Source of the DNA: Toxorhynchites rutilus septentrionalis
Lineage: Eukaryota; Arthropoda; Insecta; Diptera; Culicidae
Assembly (NCBI RefSeq): GCF_029784135.1
Contig: NC_073746.1
Coordinates: 114,326,035 to 114,390,034, forward strand
DNA: 64,000 nt
Reading direction: 5' to 3'
Shown here: in pieces, positions 37,155-50,342 of the stretch
How positions within the stretch are numbered: the stretch's first letter is position 1
Layout of the letters: each line of letters begins with the position of its first letter
Notes under the pieces: generated by a model
What the model saw: the letters and a program-made list of their open reading frames with translations, nothing else
Databases searched by the model: none
Told to the model about the DNA's origin: nothing
Program-made: the position numbers and the translations under genes

Positions 37155-38820
37155 TATTGAAAAAAATGTATCTTTGAAACGATTTCGAACACATCGGCTG
37201 TGGTTTTTTAATCGTTTGAACCAGTCTAGACAGGAAAGGACCAGTCTAATGACGAAATAATGAAAAATACGGGTGTATTTTTTTTTGGATGAATAACGAT
37301 CTTAATATTTTTTTGTGGATTTGCTATATACTTGCTATATAAAAATCATTCGCGTTGCACACTAGTGCAGTGACACGAGAAAACAAATTGCAACGTATAG
37401 CCAACTTGTGTATTGTTCTCACGAGGGCAAGGATTAATTATGAGTTATGAATCTTTAGTTGATCCTAGCGAATAAAGCAAACCATCGGCCTTTTTCTGTT
37501 GGTGGCCTTGATAATAATTCTGATAAAAAGTTGTTTTTTTTTTCTAAAACTTCAATACATTGTAAAAAATATCCAACGTGATAAACAAGCGAATCGAATA
37601 AAATAATTTAATAGTTCAACGTCAACAACTGCTATCAAAAAAGTACCTGATTTACAGCATCTAGTCAATGGTTATCCCTTGAATTTGGCTCTCGTAGATT
37701 TATAAGAATGCATTTTATACTCGATTCGATACCAAAAGATCCGCAGAACGAAATTTTATCAAGTTTTTCTTGCTACACCGATTTTTACCAGAATAAAAAG
37801 CGAATCATTTCACAGGAAACATATCGGATCACAATGTACAATCGAGTGTAAACATTTCCTGAGAGCTCATGTGGGTTTGGGTTAGTATTGCATTGTACTC
37901 ACTGATTGCACTAATCAGCTTATGCACAATATAATTAGTTTGCTGGAAGGAAAATTCCGTTTTGTTACTTCGGATGAATCTGTTGTTCCAATATTACTAC
38001 CAATCCTTATCAGAAGAAGCTCACGCACAAAACAACAATGTTGAATGCAGACAGCCAATGATGAAATTCATACTAGGAAAAAGGAAGCGAGCCAATTAGC
38101 AATTCCTGCCTGTGGCCAATTCATTTTTCACAATCGATATCGAGTACGGTGCTTCCGTCATCGGGAAAACGGGTGGGTGAGCGAAGCAGGACGTCTGAGG
38201 AAAGAAGCATACAGCAGTAATAGCTCTAACAATACCTTGGCTGCTGCTGCTTTACAGTCTTGGCAATGCATTGTAAGGATGTGAGGATAGGTTTGTACGG
38301 TATCACACGACAGCGCGATATTGATCGTGAAAACAAAATAACAACTAATGTCAGACACAACAAATTTAGCAGGCAGAGTGTGTAGTTTTGTACAATACTC
38401 ACTTGTAAGGAATTTTGAGTTTTTCCCTGTATTGAATTTTGATGCAATCGATGACGATGGAAAGATAAATAGATATAATGATATATACAAAAGAGATGCA
38501 AACAAATAGTCATCAAGGTAAACACAGTATCTACAATAACTATTGCCCTTATGGTGGAACAGTAGCTGTTTTTCATTTTGTATAAGCTGTATTTTGCCCG
38601 GACGATAGCATTCGTCCCACTGCTTGCTAACCCGGTTTAATAACGTAACAACGATCGGCAATAAAACCAGGGTGCCGCAAAAAACTTAAGGTGAAAAAAA
38701 TAAGAACGCAACCCGGTCCGGTTGTAAAACCGACGGCTAATGTCCACCTGTTGGTGCTCGGTGCATGACTTGGCGTGTTCTGGTTACGCTCAATGGCGGC
38801 AGCTAATTGAAAAATACTCA
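37155..38820. other. intronic, no gene seen
   Basis: Near 37185-37290 GAACCAGTCTAGACAGGAAAGGACCAGTCTAA resembles 40790-40830, so part of it is a dispersed repeat. The remainder has only random short frames. Confidence 0.35.
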
Positions 38821-38821
38821 C

Positions 38822-38932
38822 ACTCAGCTCGTCCCCGCAGAAAGTCACTTCGTCGACACTAAATTGCAGATCCTCGTTGCGACGCTTTTCCTCGCTCAGC
38901 TGCGCTTCCAACTTCGCAATTTTCTCCTTCAG
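38822..38932 (-). CDS. CLIP-190: CLIP-190 coiled-coil exon
   Basis: A 111-nt, phase 0-0 exon with acceptor TTCCACAG and donor GTGAGT. It encodes LKEKIAKLEAQLSEEKRRNE, followed by DLQFSVDEVTFCGDELS. The DLQFSxDExxFCGDEL block is a recognisable CLIP-190 segment placed after the CAP-Gly/Ser-rich head and before the rod. It is isolated by introns of 14.0 kb and 18.2 kb. Because it starts and ends in phase 0, skipping it would not shift the frame. Confidence 0.92.
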
Positions 38933-41354
38933 CTGTGGAATGGTTTCATTTCAGGAAATGGAAAGAAGTAAAATGAAGTGAGAATAAATAACTTTAAACG
39001 GTTCTCCCAAGATAGCGACTATGCAAAGGCAACAACAACGGATGCTGAAAAGAAGAAAAAATAGCCGAAGTAGCAGCGATTTGGTGAAATATTCTTGCCC
39101 ATTTCCTCTGCAGTGAGACGAAAAATTGGAGAAAACACGTGCACTCTTCCTTTGGGCTGTGTACTCTGAGATGAATTTAACACTCCTATTTTCCGTTGCT
39201 GTTGACGCTGTTGGTGAATAGATACTCTTTGTTAAATGAGATTTACTTCAGGAAATGTGATTATCCTAGAAGCAATTTTGATCCCGCTAGCGCCAGTGAA
39301 CAGATGGGAGCGCGTTCTGAAACTTGAGTCTCGTGAAGTATAATACACTGTGGTACTCACCTTGATATTAAAAAGCGGCAGAAGAAAAGCGGATTACCAT
39401 CGATCAACAGCGTCGCGAGATGGTAATGGACTTCAAACCCATCACTGTCTGTTTTTCACTAGATTCACTGATATTGACATTGAATCGTTTTTATGTTTAT
39501 GCCCCCATGTGAGGGAGGAGAACTGTTGAATCCGTCCCGTGTAAAAAAAACAAACAGAAAAGGGTCATCTAGAGCCTAATTTTGAATCAAAAATTTGTTT
39601 GAAATATGTTTAGCTTTGAAAGAAGAAAAACTTTCACTGTCTTGTTTAATTGAGCCAAAATTATCAAATCAAAAAAATCTATTTTTACCTTCTGTTTAGC
39701 ATTTGCTAAGTATTTCGTGGTTGGAAGGAATCGGGAGAAATGAGGAAGAATTGGATTGAGAAATCCACCCTGTTCTTAAAATACCACTGAAATTTATGCA
39801 GGTTGTCGTGGCAGCTAGCCAAATTTTTTTCAAAGATTTACATGATTGTAATTTTCGAAAAATGAAAATGGTTTTTTTATGTGTTCCATTCACTTCAGCA
39901 AGAGTCATTCTAGTCTATCGAAGTGAGATTGGTATATTCCAAACGCATACTGGAACATTGGTTCTTCTGTTTTGTTGATTTCTTCTATCATTTTCTTTGA
40001 ATTTGAAAAGCAGAACATTCCATTGACGATTGAAACTGTACAAATGGACTCTATTCTTTATCATCGTCAAAAGTATTTCATTTCGCATGCGGAAGAACGC
40101 TCGCAGCTGTTCAATTCGAAAGTTTTAATCATTTCATTCCTCCGAAACGGAACCTATGTGTACATTATATTTCCACAATGATTGGATCAATATTTTTTTG
40201 TGTTTATGTATTCAACTATACAAATGTTAAAATTAATATATGGGCTTCCTCTTCGAGATCTACACATCACGAGTCTTCTACACTCGAGATATACGTGGTA
40301 TTTTTGAAAAAGTGTATGTCCGAAACAGCTTCGAGTACATCGCAATTTTTTCGATATGTCATGTAAATTTATCTTCATCTTCCTTTTAAAAATATTAAAT
40401 AAGTAATTGTTGCAGACCATTGCACGAAAAAGTTTTTTTCATGCGTAATAAAGCATTTTCGAAAGTGTATATTTTTCTTAAGAACTACATCAAAAGTTCT
40501 TTAGTTTGCTTTTGAATGAAAACAATCGGCCCAGTTCTTAAAAAGATTTTTTTCTCGAACGGGACTTCCTGCAAAATGTTGATTTCCGCCAAAAAATACC
40601 TTATATTTAAGCTCAAACGGACTTCATTTACTAGTGTCACAAAAACATCAAAGTTTGAGTTGTTCGAAAGTACAGTATGAAATATATTAAATAGCTTTTG
40701 TATTTCATCAAAAATTACATCAAAAATTCTTTAATTGGCGAGGTAAATGACAAAAATCGGTTTTGATCATTTTTCAAATCGCGATTTTTTGAACCATTAT
40801 AAACAGGAAGGGACCAATCTAACGACGAAATATAAAAAATACGAAAATTTGAATTTCATATTTCCCCCATCATTCATTGGCAGTCTACTGGACATACAGT
40901 GTTCAGCAAAACAATAAGACTCCAATGCAAAATATTCAAATAAACTTTTAACAACCAATTCAAATAAAGCATATGCGTCTTCCAGCCAGTGTTACCATAT
41001 TTTCATCTGTACTGGAAAGCCTATAAATATTTTTCATCTGTACTTTTTCTTCCAAAAATCTTTACCACCGGAAATATTTGTTGTAGAAAAAAATTTGTTT
41101 TATTAGCATGAAAAAAAAACTCATAAATTTTCTACAAAATATTATATTTTCTTACTCACTTCATATTATAATTACTAACTACAAATACCACATTTGCTGT
41201 AAATGTACATAAACATTTGCAAGCCTCGAATCACACGTACATGTTATGATGCTCATACATAGTCTTTCTAAATTTAGATTGCATACTATCATCCAATAAA
41301 ATATTCTATCTGTCGCCACGATCTGTCAATTAAATTATAAACGTAGGACTACGT
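38933..41354. other. intronic, no gene seen
   Basis: Part of the 18.2-kb intron 38933-57093. Between 40430 and 40870 two related segments (TTCGAAAGT...ACATCAAAA.TTCTTTA) are repeated in tandem. I see no coding sequence. Confidence 0.35.
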
Positions 41355-44300
41355 CTTTCATTTCTATAATGGGGTGTAGGTTAGGGGCTGTCCACATACC
41401 ACGTGGACAAAGAAAACAGCATAAAAAATCCGCTGGACGCTCTGAGCGGACTTATGCTGAAATGCTAAAGACCGCATCAGCCGCTCAAGATGAAAACCAA
41501 TTTTCGGTTTTGTCATCTCAAGAATCGGACTCTGATGAGGGTCATACTATGGCTGCACCAGAATCTTCAATGAAGGATGAATCATCAAAAAGAAAACTCT
41601 CTTCACCAACGGTGCACCGTAAGTAAGCCAAAATGACCCTCGGACGATTGTCTAATTCCAAGGGTAATAATAGTAAAACAACAAATCCGAAGGCTCCTTC
41701 TCAGCCAGTTCCTGGTTGCAGTAAGGTATTTTACGCCATTACCCAGAGAAGAGAGAAATAAAAACGCTGCTCCTCGATTTTCTCGTAGAAAATTCGTGTC
41801 TAATCGAGGGCTGATAGCTTTTTCGGACATAGTGAACTTCATATTAAAGACCTTCAATATTCAAGACCCTCTTAGAAGCTTTATTGCTGCCTTGCTTCCA
41901 TCTTTGAAATCTTATCTTAAGCAATTGACTGTTTCATGGCCTCTCCTTGCATCAATCATATCTTTCGATGGATGATTCACCTAACATAATAGAAGAAATG
42001 ATCAATGTGCTACAGTGGAACTGCCGTATTCTAGTGCATAAACTAGACTCGTTCAAATTTTTACTACAAAATTATGATTGTGTTATATTCACCCTTTCTG
42101 AAATATGGCTTTCTTCTGACTCCGAACTCAACTTTCACGATTTTAACATTATTCGCCTGAATAGAGAGGAGTACTTTTAGGGATCAAAAAGTGCTACTCT
42201 TTCTATAAAATTACTCTCCCAGCTCTATCAGACGTCGAAATTGTCGCTTGTCAAATAACTGCAAAGAATAAAGAACTTTGCATAGTTTCAGTATACGTTC
42301 CTCCAAATACTTCTATTAGCCGTAGTCAACTTTGGAATCTAGTTTCGATTCTGTCAACCCCAGTTCTAATTTTGGGTGACATGAACTCTCATGGTACTGG
42401 GTGGGGCGATCTTTATGATGACATTAGGGCGGCTATTTTTTACGATTTATGTGACGATTTCAACTTGACTATCGTGAACACTGGTGAAGTGACACGAATT
42501 GCAAAACCTCCGGCTCGGGAAAGTCGACTCGATCTATCATTGTGCTCAATTATCAATTATCGATCTATCATTAGATTATCAGTGGAAGGTCATGAATGAT
42601 CCCCATGGTAGCGATCACTTGTCAATCAATATATCAATCAAGTGTAATCCGCAATCCACTAAACCATCTCGAGTTCCATTTGACCTAACAAGGAACATCG
42701 ATTGGCAAAAATTCGCAACGGCGGTAACAATCGTTGTCGAATCAATAGATAAATTTCCACTATACATCAAATCGACAAAAAAAGTATCGATTCTTTGTCG
42801 ATTTGATGTATAAAAGCTCACTGGAAGCACAAAAAAGAAAAGTTCCAATTGCTCTGTTTAAAAGAAAACCAGCCACTCCTGGCTGGGACGATGAATGCAC
42901 AAAATTGTATTTGGAAAAATCTAATGCTTTCAAAGCTTTTCGTAGACATGGAACATCTACACACTTCAAGGAATATTCAAAGCTAGAAATACAGCTTCAA
43001 CAATTGGTTAAAGCAAAACAAAAAACGCGGTTACTGGCGCAATTTTATTGAAGGTCTTTCTCGTGAAACCTCAATACGCACCTTGTGGAGGGTAGCTCGC
43101 AACATGCGTAACCGCTCATCTACCAAAGAGAGTGAAGAATACTCCAACCGATGGATATTCGACTTCGCTAAAACAGTCTGTCCAGACTCAGTTCCAGCCC
43201 AACATATTCTTCGAGAAACGTCTTCAAGCGGTGTACCTCTGGACAGACAATTCTCAATACTGTTGTATATACTGTATATTTGTTGTCAGAAAAGCAAATG
43301 AACTTCACCCTCGGACAACTGACTACTTCCAGAAATAGTTATATGGGTCTAACCCAAGGCTCATGTCTCAGCACCCTTCTTTATAATTTTTATGTGAAAG
43401 ATATTGATAGTTGTTTGGCAGAACAATGCACGCTAAGACCACTTGCAGATGATGGTGTGGTTTCCGTCAGAGGTCCCCAAGGCGAAAACTTGCAAAGACC
43501 ATTGCAAAATTCCCTAGATAACTTGTCTTCTTGGGCAAGGAACTTAGGAATCGAATTTTCGCCGCAGAAATCTGAACTGGTAATGTTTACTCGAAAGCGG
43601 TCCCCAGCCCAATTGCAACTTAAACTTTTGGGCAGAAGCATTACCCAATAATTGACCTTCAAGTACCTTGGTGTCTGGTTTGATTTAAAATGCACTTGGA
43701 ATACCCACATTACGTATTTGAAGCAAAAATGTCAAAAGAGGGTCAACTTTCTCCGCACGATTTGCGGCACGTGCTCATCCGGGAGATCTCATAACGATTA
43801 TAAAACAACTATTCTATCTATTCTGGAGTATGACTCTTTCTGCCTTCTCTCAGCAGCTAAAAGTCACCTTCTTAAATTGGAACCAATTCAATATCATTGT
43901 CTGCGTATAGCTCTCGGCTGTATGCACTGAACGCATAACATGAGTCTCGAAGTTCTGGCAGGGGTAACTCCTCTACAGAACCGATTATGGAAACTTTCTC
44001 TCAGAATACTGGTGAAATGCGTAGTCACAAACACACTTGTGATTGAAAACTTTGAGAAAAATCTTCATCTAAATATACAATCTCGATTTATGAGAATTTA
44101 TCACCACTATATTTCATCAGATATTTGTCTTCCATCGTTTACCGTGCTCACTTCACCATCAGCAGTTCCTCAATTGAATACGATCTGTCGATGAAACAAG
44201 CAATACTTGGGATTTCAGATCAGTTTCGACCAACTTTCATTCCCCGTATTTTTAACCGAAAGTACCAAAAAGTCAATTGCGTGAAAGAATTCTTCGGTGT

Positions 44301-45270
44301 TTTCAATGAAAATTCGAGCGCCTTCCGTAAACTGCAGGAACCTTGTTCCGTTTATGTTGCTGAGCTGGCAGCAATCGACTTCGCATTGGGGATGATCTCC
44401 AACAAGCCTGCAGACCATTACTTCATTTTCTCGGATAGTCTCAGTTCGCTTGAGGCTCTCCAGTCGTGAAAACTAGTAGGCACCCATCTTATTTCCTCAC
44501 AAAAGTGAGGCAACAGATGAGTGCACTGATCGAAAGATCTTATAAGTTAACCTTTGTATGGGTCCCCTCTCATTGCATTTCCTGGCAATGAGAAGGCGGA
44601 CACTCTCGCAAAGGTGGGGCCCAGGAAGGCGAGTTGTTTGATAGACAGATCACATACGATGAATTTTTACAATTACTACATCAGAGTTCCCTCTTGAGTT
44701 GGCAAACCGATTGGGACACTGGAAGTCTTGGGCGGTGGTTAAATTCAATCATTCCAAATGTTTCCTCGAGAGCGTGGTTCAAAAGTTTGGACGTAAGTCG
44801 TGACTTCATTCGTGTAATGAGTAATTGTACGGGTAATTACGCAGCCAGAAAGTACCTTTTGAATGCCCTTGAGGCCCCAGGAAGACAACCCTATGTTCCT
44901 GTTAGAGACGTGTTGGGAACTCGCGACATCTGCTATATGCAGTTGATCTGTATGTTTGTGAAACGGTCTAGTGTAAGAATTTAATGCTTTTGTGGTTTTC
45001 TTTTTCGTTATTAGTTTGTTTGTCTTGTCCTCTCATCTCACCGTCGCCCACCCTCGACAGCTAGTCGAACACCAGATGCTATCCCTGGTCATTACGCACA
45101 ATGCTACAGTGCGTGTGGAAACCCTCGGTTGAGACAACGGTACCCCTTATCCTAATCCCTAACCTGTCCTGTCCCACAAAAAGTGTTGCCCTTTTAACCT
45201 CGAGTAAACCGCGAGTATTCGGTCGAATCCTACTGAACATAACTATTAGTTGAAACTTTGTATAAACAAA
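41355..45270 (+). pseudogene. LOA-type LINE, full length but decayed
   Basis: ORF1 remnant: RSERTYAEMLKTASAAQDEN (41430-41490) and FSDIVNFILKTFNIQDPLRS (41820-41880). APE endonuclease: MINVLQWNCR (near 41999), SEIWL, SVYVPPNTS, LILGDMNSHGTGWGD (42365-42410). Reverse transcriptase: LTQGSCLSTLLYNFYV and RPLADDGVVS (the usual YADD box is degraded to LADD, near 43440). RNase H: VAELAAIDFALG, FIFSDSLSSLEAL, FVWVPSHC (44350-44575). The C-terminus ends QPYVPVRDVLGTRDICYMQLI (44890-44950), as in LOA/Lian-type elements. The cysteine cluster normally before that end is deleted between NYAA and RKYLLNAL (near 44845). At least eight frameshifts or stops are present. Confidence 0.85.
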
Positions 45271-45282
45271 CCTTGAACACCT

Positions 45283-45740
45283 CCAAACCACAGTACAAGA
45301 CAAAACGTTCGAACACGGAGGAGGTAATATAATAATGGTCTGGGGGTGTTTCTCCTGGTACGGAGTTGGTTCCCTGTACTGGATCGCAAGATAATGGACC
45401 AGTGCCTTTACACTCAGATATTGGAAGACGTTATGCTATCGCACGAGGAGTGGCTGTTAAAATTGCAATTCATGCAAAACAACGACCCCAAACATATCGC
45501 TCGAGCTGCGAAGAAATGGTTTGTCAGTCACCGGACTTAAGTCCCATCGAGAATCTGTGGCAGATCGTAACGAAGTTTATACGGGAAAATCTGAGAACAA
45601 GCAGGAACTGGTGTGCGATTGCTGTCAGCACTTGTCGAAAGATGGTCGTTTATATGCTGAACAAGGTTAGGGAAGTCATCCGACACAAAAATAATACGAC
45701 GAAATATTAGCACGGAATGGTGATGGGACCTTTTTCCGGC
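45283..45740 (+). pseudogene. Tc1 transposase C-terminal remnant
   Basis: The pieces are FEHGGGN, IMVWGCFSWYGVGSLYWI (45335-45390), QILEDVMLSHEEW, MQNNDPKHIARAAKKWF (45472-45525) and LSPIENLWQIVTKFI. This is the second half of a DD34E Tc1 transposase. The catalytic Asp of the QDNDPKH block is Asn here, and the NPIENLW block is SPIENLW but retains Glu. Two frame changes break it. It starts at the 3' end of the LOA-type LINE. Confidence 0.82.
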
Positions 45741-46504
45741 TTGATTTGATTTGATTTGATGATTTGGCATCAGATTCCTTTTATCAAATCTCCGATTTCA
45801 TGTAATTTGGGTGATTTTTGGGTTTAAAAAAAAATACAAACTTTGACGTCATTGCGACGATTTCGCGGAATTTCCCGCGGGTTTTAAGGTGTAGAGACCA
45901 GTAAGACATGTTTATATCGTTTCTGAGACTTGTTTACGTTTACCAAAATTGAGAAAGGTTTTCTCTTTTTTCTTGAAGAATGTTGGTTTTTATACTTTTT
46001 GCCAATTTTCTAAAAAAAAGGGATACGCTTTTTTAAAATGTCAGTTGAAATTTAAATTGGTCATATGATAATGAAAATAGTCATTTTTGATAGCTGCCAC
46101 CTAATGCACAAAATTTTAAGAACATCTAACAGATCGGATCAACATCGGCTGTTTTCGGCTGATTTGGCATGAAATTGCTCATCTGCATATTTCATATCCA
46201 CACATATTCCTGATTCTTAATACCAGACTTATTATTATTGTTCGGTTTTTAGATTTCAACTTGGATACAAAATTAACTTTCGAATGGATTCAGAATAAAA
46301 AAGAAATAAAAAATTTTCATTGGCCTCAAAAATATAAAATGGCTGATAAAAAATGGAGGGTTCAGTTCCTTTATTGGTAGTCAATAAGAATTATTAATAT
46401 TAGTTATTTAAATAATAACTAATTTATTTTATTTTTGTTGATTTTATTATTCAAAGTAGTTTCTTTTCACTTCAAATTCGATCGAAGCGCAGGAATGTAT
46501 TAGT

Positions 46505-46680
46505 GACTCCCATGGTCGAGTGGTTAGCGGTGCACATATCATGCCGAGGGCTTCGGGTTCGATTCCCGTTTCCGTCAGAGAAATTTATTTCGAGTTCACG
46601 CGTATTCTCGAACTTATCGCTCAGAATATAATCTTGGTGTGTTATTTGGTATACAAATCTCAGGGCCACCCAAGAAGAAA
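46505..46680 (+). mobile_element. tRNA-headed SINE, family Y copy 3 (diverged)
   Basis: Box A-like ATGGTCGAGTGGTTAGCGGT and box B-like GGTTCGATTCCC are present, and the tail AAGAAGAAAAGA matches the family. The body is shortened and more diverged than in the copies at 714 and 5750. No clear target-site duplication remains, which suggests an older insertion. Confidence 0.65.
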
Positions 46681-46689
46681 AGAACCGTT

Positions 46690-47895
46690 TCTTTGCGTGC
46701 ATATATTATTTATACGACCCGAACAAAACCATTGCATTTGTGTGCTGCGTCTGGTAACATCGTAAAACATTGTAAAAGTCGTATGTGATAAACGGTTTAT
46801 GATATTGTACAACGTGCGGTCGTTGATATCAAGTTCAATATTAGAAGAACATTGTGCACATTGACTGAGAATTTTCCATCGCATACAAATTTCAATCTCA
46901 AAATCACTCGCAATTCCAGTCACCATTTAATCCTTATGTAGAGCTTTCAGAAGCTCCACACGTTCGAAGAGGGGGGTGTGTGCCTCGTTGTATCCAACTC
47001 CAACTGCGGCTATAAGACGAGTACTTGTTGAGCGTCTCGACGGAATACTTTTCTGCGGAATATCCCGACCATGCAGACGACCATGGAAGGCAATAACGTT
47101 CAATTTTCTGTATACCGAGATTCCGCACGTCGAGCGCACTCAGCATATAGTGTGGCAAAGTAATGATGTACCAATAATGTGTCCCCGCCACAAGGGAACC
47201 ATAATCGGAGGAAATTAAAGAAAGTTTTCTGTGGGTGAAAAATTACACGGACAGTGATGTACAAACGATGCTTTGTTTTCCTTGTTTGAATGCATGGAGA
47301 CCATCCGGTAATTTTCTGATTGTTGAATAATATTTGTTCGAGGTAGAGAACGTACCTTTTATAAAAACAGTTATCTGAAATATTCAGCGTAGCGCCAATT
47401 ATACGAGAGACTGAAATCGGAGCTCAAATCATTCTGCCACTTTACGGATGAACATTTCTTTACTAAGTATAAGTTGATTGTTAAATTTGCGGATAATTCT
47501 ATGTGATAATTTCAATTATCTAAAAATCGAATTTGGATTCGAACCACCTTGTCGGTTAAGGACAAACACAAATAACGGACTGATCTTTCGGAAAAACACA
47601 AAAAAACTTATTGTTTGTTCACAGTATTTAAAAAATACAACATCAAGTTCAATCGTCCCATGTTGATATTCTAGGGATAACTGTCCTACCATGAATATTT
47701 AAACCCGTAATCAAGCTTGATTGATTAAGGTGAAAACATCATTAAACAATAATTTATTGCTTATAAAAAACCGGTGTAGTTTAAAAGTTATATAAGAGGA
47801 ATGTCATCACATAAACGATTATAAAAATAAATGATAGTCGTTAATGTTGCTTAGTCATCTTTAGTAAACTTAATAAGATATCAATTTTCAATAAA
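46690..47895. other. intronic, no gene seen
   Basis: Only short unconvincing frames. No repeat with definable ends was found. Confidence 0.35.
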
Positions 47896-49900
47896 CAGCG
47901 CTCGATTATATACAGTCTTCGATTTCTTTTCAATGTATATAATCGAGTCAAGTAATTTTGTTTTCTTGTACGTTTTTTATGCATGTGTTATTCGTTTCTT
48001 GAACTAGTCAGAAAACACATTTCTCACATGAAAAAAATAAATTTATCCAGATTCTCTCAGGAAGTGATAGACGATCATATTTGATGAAAAAACAATCCTT
48101 CTACGCACATGATCGAATTTCAACAATGACAGAGTAATTGAACTTATTGTTTTTTTTTAATCGGAATCTGTTGTTTCGGAAGACGATTATGTTGCTTTCA
48201 TTTAAAAGATGAGAAAATTTAGTACAGGATATAGTAGTGGAACATCTAAATTAGTGGATTCTAACAACATTTTGGAAGTGAACAACTTTAAAGTTAATAA
48301 TATTTAATGTGTTATTATTAATTTTATCCCAAAAATTTGTATTAAACTTGATTGTTTCTATCAATTAAATTGAAGCTCTCCAACCGCTCCACAATTTTTT
48401 CTTCGATACCCAATTTCTATGCTTCTATATCTATGCAATATCGATATAAATAATTACTGGTGAAAATTCAAGCAAAATCTTCAAAAATAACATTTTTAAC
48501 CCACTGTACATGTAATAACCACTTGAATTTCATATTAACGTTGAAAGGTTACATTTTTTCTTGAAATAAATCATATTGGAAACATAAAAAACCGGGGAAG
48601 GTTTTCGTGATAGTTTGAGACCCCTCCCCTACCATACAAATTAAACACAAATTTCTACATTACTCGAGCAAATGAAACGAAATTTGGCATATGGAGGTTT
48701 TAGGGTGCAATGAATGTTTCTATGGTGATTAGACTCTCTACCCCCCATACAAATGAAACATTAATTTCTGCATAACTCAAGAACTAATCAAGCAAATAGA
48801 GCCAAATAGAGGTATGAGTGGGCAAGAAACGATTCTATGGTGGTTCGACACTCCTCCCCCCTCTCTAAGCGGGGGCTGACATACAAATGAAACACAAATT
48901 TCTGTATAACTTGAGAATTAATCAAGCAAAAGGAACCAAATTTGGTATATTGAGGTTTTAGGAGGCAATAAACGTTTCTATGGTGGTTTAACACTCCTCC
49001 CCCTTCCAAAAGAGGGGGGGCGCATTACTCGACAATCAATCAAGCTAATGAAATCAAAATTTGCATATGGAGGTTTCAGGATGCAATAAATGTTTCTATG
49101 GCCATACGAATGAAACACAAACTTCTTGCATAACTCAAGAACTGATCAAGCAAATGGAGCCAAATTTGGGATGAGAGGGTTTTTATGTACGAGAATTTTG
49201 TTTATGATGGTATGACACCTCTCCCTCCTCTGGAATGGAGAGGGAGTCCCATAAAAATAATACACACATTCAACCAAATATATTCCAACCAAACATGACA
49301 ATTGAAAATTTTCGGAAAACTCTGAAGGAAAATGGGAAAATTCGGAAAATTCAATTCGCATATGTTCTACAATTACATATTGAGAAACGTTTTTGGTCCA
49401 TTTGCCAACGAAATTGATCTTCGTTCGAAAATGGGAATGGATCTTAATGTGATAAAACGCACTCCTATATCGTCTTCTATCTATATAAATAAAAATGAAT
49501 CGACGAATGTGTTGATAAGAGCAAAACTCGAGAGAGCAATTGTCCGATTTAGGGCTGTCTTTATTGTATCATATTTTCTGTATCAAACATTTATTCCATG
49601 TAACGAAGAAACAAGTTATTTGCAAGTGGATGAAAAATCTGGCACGAGATTTGTGTCTGAAAATAATCTGATATTATGATGACGAGTTTCGGTAGAAGTA
49701 CTAGGAATTTTATAGTAAAAGGTAATTTTAAAGGGTAGATTAGAAGATCAATCAATGAACGATTCTGCGATTGGACTTATGAACAGCGCTTAGTAAGAAA
49801 ACGTGAATGTGATAATGAAAAATAAATTTTGGGCGGGACGAAGTTTGCCGGGTCAGCTAGTCACATATAATCGAGTCTGTATATAATCGAGTCCGACCTG
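47896..49900 (-). mobile_element. pogo-like MITE, family P copy 2
   Basis: The end CAGCGCTCGATTATATACAG and the opposite end ATAATCGAGTCCGACCTG match copy 1 at 36349. The interior 47960-48580 is the reverse complement of about 36440-37080. A Helitron-like element is inserted near its right end at about 48588-49860. Flanking TA is not preserved here. Confidence 0.7.
48588..49860 (+). mobile_element. Helitron-like element, 5'-truncated
   Basis: The 3' end GCGGGACGAAGTTTGCCGGG followed by TCAGCTAG|T has the CTAG terminus and A/T context of Helitrons. The body contains diverged 150-bp tandem units (GAAACACAAATTTCTGCATAA..., TTTCTATGGTGGTT, CTCCCCC...AGAGGGGGG). A second copy in opposite orientation is at 58859-60394. 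The 5' end, seen in that copy, is missing here. No Rep/helicase is encoded. Confidence 0.65.
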
Positions 49901-49904
49901 CACA

Positions 49905-50340
49905 CCTTTAGCATTGAGTTCGGGAAAAATCCATTTATTTTCCAGTAGATAGCTGTAGCGATAAAACATCGTTCAAAAAATTTAGATTCATGCTCGTTCG
50001 AAAGGTGACCTTCACACTTTTTTTCTGTTTTTTCTTCTTGTTTGGGCCATTCAGTTGTGAAGGGGACATTCGACCCATTCCTCAACCAGATGGTGACTGA
50101 GGATGAGAAATAAATCACATTCGGCCACATCATGTAAACCCGATCGTGCTCGAAGTGCGGTGAAGCAGCTCCAACCAGAGCTGCTAACCTTCCTGATTTT
50201 TAAGGATTCCCCAGACTTTTTGCCACGTTCCCTGATATCCCTGACAAACACTCAATTTTGCCTGATTTTTCAGAAATTATGCTGATTTCCCCTGGTTTTC
50301 AATTTTTTACTTTATCAAAATGGAAGTTATCCGTAAAAAT
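49905..50340. other. intronic, CCCTGA-rich repeat
   Basis: Near 50185-50310 short phrases such as CTTCCTGATTTTTAAGG, TTCCCTGATATCCCTGA and GATTTCCCCTGGTTTTC recur. This is a simple degenerate repeat. No gene is seen. Confidence 0.4.
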
Positions 50341-50342
50341 AT

